The translations under genes and the position numbers were made by a program. 64,000 nucleotides of DNA, taken from positions 744,001-808,000 of the forward strand of contig JAEQBH010000136.1 of the NCBI GenBank assembly GCA_016808115.1, in the 5' to 3' direction. Under the pieces are notes generated by a model. It was not told the DNA's origin. It saw only the letters and a list, made by a program, of their open reading frames with translations, and did no database searches. Position 1 is the stretch's first letter, and each line of letters starts with the position of its first letter. Positions 58,740 through 64,000 of this stretch are shown in pieces. This DNA comes from Tetrastigma voinierianum. Taxonomy: Eukaryota > Streptophyta > Magnoliopsida > Vitales > Vitaceae.

Positions 58740-59310
58740 CCACCTCACGACCCTCAACCTCGAAAGGTGTCATGGTAATAATAATAAAGATGAACCATCG
58801 GTGACCCGACCTCACTAGCCACATGAATAATATATAAACCGCCGCATTTAAACCAACTCACGCCACCGCAAACCACAAACCGTTTGCCAAACCCGGTCTT
58901 CACCTGGGCCGTGGAAATAATAATGTGGCAACCTTCGATGAACCAACCACGCCACCGTGGCAACTAATAACCGCTGGTAAACCGACCACAAATAAGGAAA
59001 TAATGGCAACCGCTGGATGAAACCAACCTCACGCCACCGCGCAACCAGTAAACCGTCGGTGCAAACCAATTCCTCACGATCGCGGAAATACGTATAACCG
59101 TTGGATGAAACCAACCTCACGTCACCGTGGCAACTAATAAACCGTCGGGTAAACCGACCTCACGGTTGTGGAAATAATGTATAACCGTTGGATGAAACCA
59201 ACCTCATGTCACCATGGCAACTAATAAACCGTCGAGTAAACCGACCTCACGGTCGTGGAAATAATGTATAACCGTTGGATGAATCCAACCTCACGACACC
59301 ATGGCAAACC
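58740..59310. repeat. About 90-base tandem array, partner of 53270-53800
   Basis: The last three units are well preserved: 'ggatgaaaccaacctcacg' at 58994, 59102 and (as 'ggatgaaaccaacctcatg') 59190. Confidence 0.82.
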
Positions 59311-59389
59311 CATTTCACTATAATATTGATACTGAATCAATCCTCTAGTACTATATGGTACATCAACCTATAAATAAACTAAATACTAG

Positions 59390-60080
59390 AGTCACCATAT
59401 ACTTTTCCAACGATGTTGTATTATAATATAACAACTCAAATACAAGATCTACTACATATACTTTTCCAACGATGTTTTATTATAATGCAACAACCAACAC
59501 AGTATCCTTACTCACATATACTTTTCCAATGGTACTGTATTATAAATTAACAACCAACACGGTATCCTTACTCACAAATACTTTTCCAACAATGTTGTAT
59601 TATAATATAACAACCAACACAGTATCCTTACTCACATATACTTTTCCAACGATACTGTATTATAATATAACAACCAACACGCATCCTTACTCACATATTA
59701 ATCTTTCCAACGATACAGATTTTAAATTAACAACCAACATGCAGATCCTTACTACATATACTTTCCAACGACATCGTATTATAAATTAAACAACCAACAC
59801 AGATCTCACTACATATATCTTTCCAATGATAATCATAATATACCAACAAACACGATCCTTACTACATACCTTCCAACTATATCTGGTTTTAAATTGGGAC
59901 GTCCAACATGTGTATCCTTATCACATATATTTTTTCCAACGACATCAGATTATAAATTAATAAACTAACATGTGATCCTTACTACATATACTTTCCCAAC
60001 GAGCACCATTATAAATTAACAACCAAATACAACATCCTTTACTCACATGTACTTCTTCCAACGATACTATATTATAAATT
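59390..60080. repeat. 60-base tandem array, partner of 53880-54420
   Basis: Good units begin 'caaccaacacagtatcctta' near 59491 and 59612. About twelve units in all. The 60-base period is a multiple of three, which keeps one frame open over five units. Confidence 0.87.
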
Positions 60081-61644
60081 AAGAATTTATCAATTAATTT
60101 CAAATAACTTATCCAAATATATATTGATGAATTTTAATTCATCAATTCATTCAAATTGAGAAATACCACAATGAAAGATTCATTCAACCAATTTTGCCAC
60201 AAAACTATAAGAGTATTTGACATGCCAAAATCATATAAAAATCTCCAAAATCCATTACTTACATCAATAAATTTTCAAAGTGGTTTAAAACCTCATTCCA
60301 TATACCAAATATTTAAATACCACAAATTTACCCATGAACTCAGTAGGATTTCCAAATATTTAAAATGTTGACAAAATTCACATGAAATGATAACTTGTTT
60401 ATATAAAAACCGATAATCATATTTATGCATGACCAACGGCCTGATCACATAATATATATATGAGCAATATTAATTACTACAATTATATATCATAATAATA
60501 CCCCAAGGTATTTAAACAAACCACTACTGACTAAGGATGCCTCTCAAATTCCGCCCTCAGATCGCCTCCAGCCAACGTGAGTGCCTCAGACATAATAAAA
60601 TACCATTTAGGTCTAATAACTTAACCGCATATCATTCAACAGTCTTTAGTGAATAATTTTTAGAACTATAAAACTATCTAAATTGATTCCGACAGTCCAA
60701 TTATACACAGTTCAATAACCCTGCAGACCAAAAATTAGGGCTTTTCACCCGGAAGGAACTTTGAAATTGAACCTTCCAAATAAATCATATAATAATATCC
60801 AATTACCATCCAACTTCAATTTTCCTATAATTAACAACAATTGGTGTCCAATTTAATAAACATTTTCAGAATTAATCTGTCAATCTAAAATGGGAAACCC
60901 AAATCAAAACGACGTCCAAAATTTACAAACTATATATCAACGGAAAGCCTAAGAGACCGTGGAACACATCAAGACTTACCCATCCAAAGGTTGTCAGGTG
61001 CCTCTGAACCTAACATCCAACAATGTGGCCGAATTTATTTTTATCGTATCTTCAAACTGATGAATCGGAGAAAAGGACCAGGAAATGAGTTCGGGAGGGT
61101 CCAAAATGGTGGGAGAGGGCGGTTCCACACGCCGAATGACAAAACCGACGACCTATAGCGGCGGTTGCCGTGTTCGCCGCCTGATCCGCGCCTCAATGGA
61201 AGCGCACGCCTTGAAATTTACCACGACGGCCGTTCGTGGCGCTCCTCTGGCTTCAGAATAGCAGGTCGAATCGGCCTCACTGGCCAAACCCGACGCCCGA
61301 AACGGGTCAAAACGATCGCCTTGCTCAGGATTTTCTCTGCTCAGTTGATCCTCACTGGCGCACCCAAAACTAGGGCTTATAGAGCCTAGGGGTTACTTTC
61401 GGTAAAACCTGGGCCGATTTGAAACCGATAAAATACCGCCGTTTGAACTTATCGTGGTCATAACTATCCTGAGTCGATTTTGACGCTCAAATTCGCCCGT
61501 GAACTCAGATCGACGAGGCCTACGAAATGATGTCTTAGTCAACCCAAATTATTCATCCTTGAAAAGTCAACTGGCCTCCCAAATGGTTGGTCAAACTTGG
61601 TCAAACGTGTTAAAAACTTGTATTATCGGTACGGTCAGCATTGA

Positions 61645-62398
61645 TCGCTCCGCCTTCCCGGCACCATTGGAATCCCAAACCTAGATTGGTACACCCTAAG
61701 CTCTTCCTCATTCGAAGGCTCATTACCCAAATCATACACTCTCCTCAGCCTCGTACACCGTTGGTCTTTCTTAACCATTTATCGTTGACTCATATCCAAG
61801 CCTCATTTGGCCCCTCTGTGGCACCTCATCCCTGCCTTGATAACACGATGGCGCCCAGATCATCTTAGCATCTTTCTATAGACGTATCCCCTCTATAACC
61901 CGCCAACATCAAACGGGTTGTCCCGGATGGCGGCATAGTTTGGCAGGTCTTTCGCTGCCACTTCGCATTGGTTGTCTGGATGAGACAGATGTGATGAAGT
62001 GATGCCATACTCGGGAATGTGAGCTTGCTTATTCATGCACCACATGCCTTTCCATGTTAGCTCTACTCGCCCGCCTCAAGTAATAACATCCTAAGAACTT
62101 CAGGATGGTTAGGGGTTTTGTGGAGCCTATCATAGGCTTTGGAGTTAACCGGCTCAAGGATATAGTATTGATTGATAGACTTTGCATTGAAGTCTACAAA
62201 ACCTGCAACAATCTGCACTTTCTCACTACATGCGCCTAAATTGGCGAGATTCTCGCACTCACCATTGTGGCGTACCGGCTCGGGCCAGTAAAGCTTCATC
62301 CCTTTATCTGCAATAGCTATAAAGAAATCTCTCCAAGGGTGGTGAAACCCCTTCTCCTTGATGAAGGATCTGTTCGAGATTAGGCCTACTTCGACCAC
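61645..62398 (-). pseudogene. ORF3 (putative plant transposon protein type) of element Q, first part
   Basis: The 111-residue minus-strand ORF at 62063-62398 reads FHHPWRDFFIAIADKGMKLYW, then GECENLANLGACSEKVQIVAGFVDFNAKSINQYY, then AYDRLHKTPNHPEVLRML. I recognise this as the 'putative plant transposon protein' domain found in the third ORF of Athila-like elements; its function is unknown. After a stop the text continues in frame fragments to 61645, ending near RVYQSRFGIPMVPG-like words. There element V cuts it. The remaining end of ORF3 should lie left of V, just below 51406, on the minus strand. Confidence 0.72.
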
Positions 62399-62964
62399 AC
62401 TTCTGTATCGACTCTAACTTCTCATGATCGTAACCATGATCGGGCTCTTCAATTGCTGGGTTTCCCTTCTACCTTATAATCATGATTTTTACCAAACACT
62501 GGGCACCCAAATGAGGCTGATGACTAGGCTTTAATAAAACTTTACTGGCCTCCTACACTAGTGATGAAACCTCCCATAGCTAATGTACACAAACTCACTT
62601 AGGCAAAAAATCAAACACCTAGTGTGCACTATGTGAGGTAGTGTTCTTAGCTAAAACCTAAGGCTTCAACCACCTCAAAACACCCTCCAATCTCTTTCCT
62701 TATGAAAACCAATCTAAAAACACCAAAAAAAAAAAAAAAAAAAAACTTAATCTTCACCTTGGCTCACCTGAAATCCAGAAATTGTGAAGAGATGTTAACA
62801 ATGGGAGGACTCTAGGGTTTTTGGATCTAGAGGTGCCCTTAGGTCTTTGATGGATGCGAAATTCATTTGGAACAAGGCTAGGAGAGGTTTGGTTATTGAA
62901 TCTACAAAAATAAAAAAGGGAGTTAAGGTTTCAAATTTGTGGTACTTGGAAATATGAACGTTCA
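62399..62964 (-). other. Leader upstream of ORF3 in element Q
   Basis: Non-coding on the minus strand. It includes a poly-A run (plus strand 62726-62745) and a minus-strand 'tttcaggtgagcc' near 62770 that looks like a splice junction word but is not testable here. It separates the CpG-palindrome array from the ORF3 start. Confidence 0.4.
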
Positions 62965-63290
62965 TGTTCTTAAAAAGATGGCAACGTCGTGATGTTCAAG
63001 CCAACGTCACAACGTTCCCGAGAGTCGCACTTCCAATGTCACGACGTTGAGATCCAATGTCACGAAGTTCCAGAGAGTGGAAATTCTAACGTCATGACGT
63101 TCGGATTCAACATCGCGACGTTCCCGAGAGGTGCTCAAAACCATTTTTCCAATGTCGCGACGTTGAGAACCAACATCATGACATTATAAAAGAGCTGCTT
63201 TTTCCACTTTTCCTCAACGTCACGACGCTAGGACATCGAGACGTTGAGATCTAGGACGTCGCGATGTTGGATCTTTTAATACAAAAATTT
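62965..63290 (-). repeat. ACGTCGCGACGTT palindrome array between pol and ORF3 of element Q
   Basis: Plus-strand sites include 'aacgtcgtgatgttc' (62982), 'aatgtcacgacgttgag' (63034), 'acatcgcgacgttcc' (63110), 'aatgtcgcgacgttgag' (63150), 'aacgtcacgacgct' (63214) and 'gacgtcgcgatgttgg' (63256). At least ten sites lie in about 325 bases, many as inverted pairs around 'ttcccgagag' or 'ttgagatc'. Similar words occur in U3 of Q's LTR (49575-49670). Confidence 0.85.
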
Positions 63291-63519
63291 TCAAGTTAAG
63301 GTGCACTCCCCTATTGAGGTTCTGATCGTTGTCCAACCCCGGAGCAGATTTCTCAAGCTATCTCTCTGTCGCCGCTTCAATCTCAGAGCTTGAAAACACA
63401 ACAACACACAATGAGATTAGATTAGGCGTACGATCTCCAAGAAAATTGTCTTCTATAAAATATTCAAAACTACACTAATGAATGAAAAACTTCAAAATTC
63501 TTAGGTTGCCTCCCAAGTA
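63291..63519 (-). other. Spacer after integrase in element Q
   Basis: Non-coding. It includes, on the minus strand, 'aaagcgctacttgggaggca' (63532-63504 region), a familiar phrase just after integrase in Athila/Tat-like elements. This supports the orientation and the placement of ORF3 downstream on the minus strand. Confidence 0.55.
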
Positions 63520-64000
63520 GCGCTTTGTTTAATGTCGTTAGCTTAACTTCCCTGAATCTTAATGTCCCCGAGACTAAGGGACTACTTGAATTCCCTATTG
63601 CACTATTCCCGTGTGCCTATACGACAAAAGGTTTGGTTTGCATGAAATTCATTCCAAATATGATATTTCACCGTTATGCTGACTTTAAAGCTCCCTGCAT
63701 GATTTCCACCCCCTCCAAGGAAAACTTGACATGGTAAATGGTTTCACCGACTTTAATTTCCTCGAAGAGCTTGAGTCGTGGAGTTAAATAAGAGGACTCG
63801 TTGACCCGCTCAAACTCTTCCTCAAAATATGTTTATCGTTGGCGCTTTGTCTTTTCTTATAGATCTTAGCATTTTCATAAGCCTCATTGTTGAACTCTTC
63901 TAATTCACTAAGCTACGTATGCGCTTTCGCCAAATTACTTAATGCTTTTATTCAATTGCCGAAGTTACCCAAAGATGCTTTGTGTTGTACACCTACCTGC
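63520..64000 (-). pseudogene. Integrase C-terminal remnant of element Q, reverse strand
   Basis: The minus strand reads LSELEEFNNEAYENAKIYKKRQS, then KHILRK, and further on words like SSFPWRGWKSC that match the end of the GPF/Y module region. Similar text is at 29130-29230 in K (NELEELRNDAYLNSKIAK). Frameshifts and stops are present. The frame runs off the right edge of the window, so most of Q's pol lies beyond it. Confidence 0.7.

Larger units (their letters stand above)
51407..61644 (-). mobile_element. Element V: reverse-strand chromovirus with long repeat-rich LTRs
   Basis: Two copies of one LTR (51407-55994 and 57665-61644) flank 1.67 kb of decayed pol. On the minus strand, a tRNA-Met-type primer site lies at 57664-57646 next to the right-hand LTR, and a polypurine tract with the chromodomain end lies next to the left-hand LTR, so the right LTR is the 5' one. 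It is inserted in ORF3 of element Q, whose two halves lie outside. The internal region lacks gag, protease and most of integrase. No matching target duplication is seen (ATTAA and TCGCT). Confidence 0.82.
57665..61644 (-). mobile_element. 5' LTR of element V
   Basis: Homologous in order to 51407-55994: 'gacccgaccctgacat' (57670), 'gtccaatggaaaccccactt' (57747), the three arrays (58380-58735, 58740-59310, 59390-60080), 'gaggcctacgaaatgatgtc' (61515) and 'aaacgtgttaaaaacttgta' (61603). It ends near 61644. The two LTRs differ by many short indels and by array length. The ORF at 59472-59789 has a repeated 20-residue pattern that simply translates the 60-base array. Confidence 0.82.

Noticed and set aside
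59472..59789. A 105-residue ORF with a repeated 20-residue pattern, which could be taken for a repeat protein
   Set aside because: It translates the 60-base tandem array of an LTR; the period is a multiple of three, so the frame stays open by chance.
1..64000. Search for host genes, tRNA or rRNA genes
   Set aside because: Nothing recognised on either strand; all conserved coding text belongs to retrotransposons.

Overview
The window is plant nuclear DNA, very probably from a woody eudicot. It is AT-rich and made almost entirely of old, mutually nested LTR retrotransposons. The coding remnants are plant Ty3/gypsy types: Athila/Tat-like elements (tRNA-Asp-type primer site, long LTRs, a third ORF after integrase) and chromoviruses (chromodomain after integrase, tRNA-Met-type primer site). 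The third ORF looks like the type I know from grapevine-like genomes, but I cannot name the species. I see no intact host gene, no tRNA or rRNA gene and no CRISPR array. Every pol-like reading frame is broken by stops or frameshifts.

Layout, left to right. 1-1190: reverse-strand LTR piece. 1514-6591: end of a forward chromovirus (integrase, chromodomain, polypurine tract, 3' LTR), its LTR carrying a possible DNA transposon at about 3882-5000. 6592-14975: Athila/Tat-like pol remnant (called H1) split by two chromovirus LTRs (7349-9654; 9832-13249). 14976-16602: LTR fragment with CGCGACA motifs. 16627-18196: start of a reverse-strand element (gag start, primer site, LTR). 18197-19539: unassigned AT-rich DNA. 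19540-20960: a second Athila/Tat-like remnant (H2).

20961-40597 is one large Athila-like element (called K), inserted in the RT of H2. It has a CAACC target duplication on both sides and TGATTA/TAATCA termini. Inside K are a solo LTR with a perfect ACTTT duplication (25631-27340), a related LTR in ORF3 (30990-34708, itself interrupted) and a chromovirus-type LTR in K's own 3' LTR (38446-40541). H2 resumes at 40603, is broken by an LTR at 41623-43900, resumes with the integrase zinc finger at 43902, carries a copia-like piece at about 44241-45500, and ends with its 3' region and 3' LTR (46408-48767).

48768-64000 is a reverse-strand Athila-like element (called Q): integrase end, a CpG-palindrome array, ORF3, 3' region, 3' LTR. 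A reverse-strand chromovirus (called V, 51407-61644) is inserted in its ORF3. V has two LTRs of about 4.6 and 4.0 kb, full of tandem repeats, and only about 1.7 kb of decayed pol between them.

The most interesting signals are non-coding. Several LTRs carry arrays of a CpG palindrome (TGTCGCGACA and variants) just upstream of the TATA box. In two unrelated element families the palindromic motif of the LTR U3 appears again between pol and ORF3; in K it is followed by a TATA-like box and a well-placed ORF3 ATG. This suggests an internal ORF3 promoter built like the LTR promoter. I found no convincing new defence or metabolic system.
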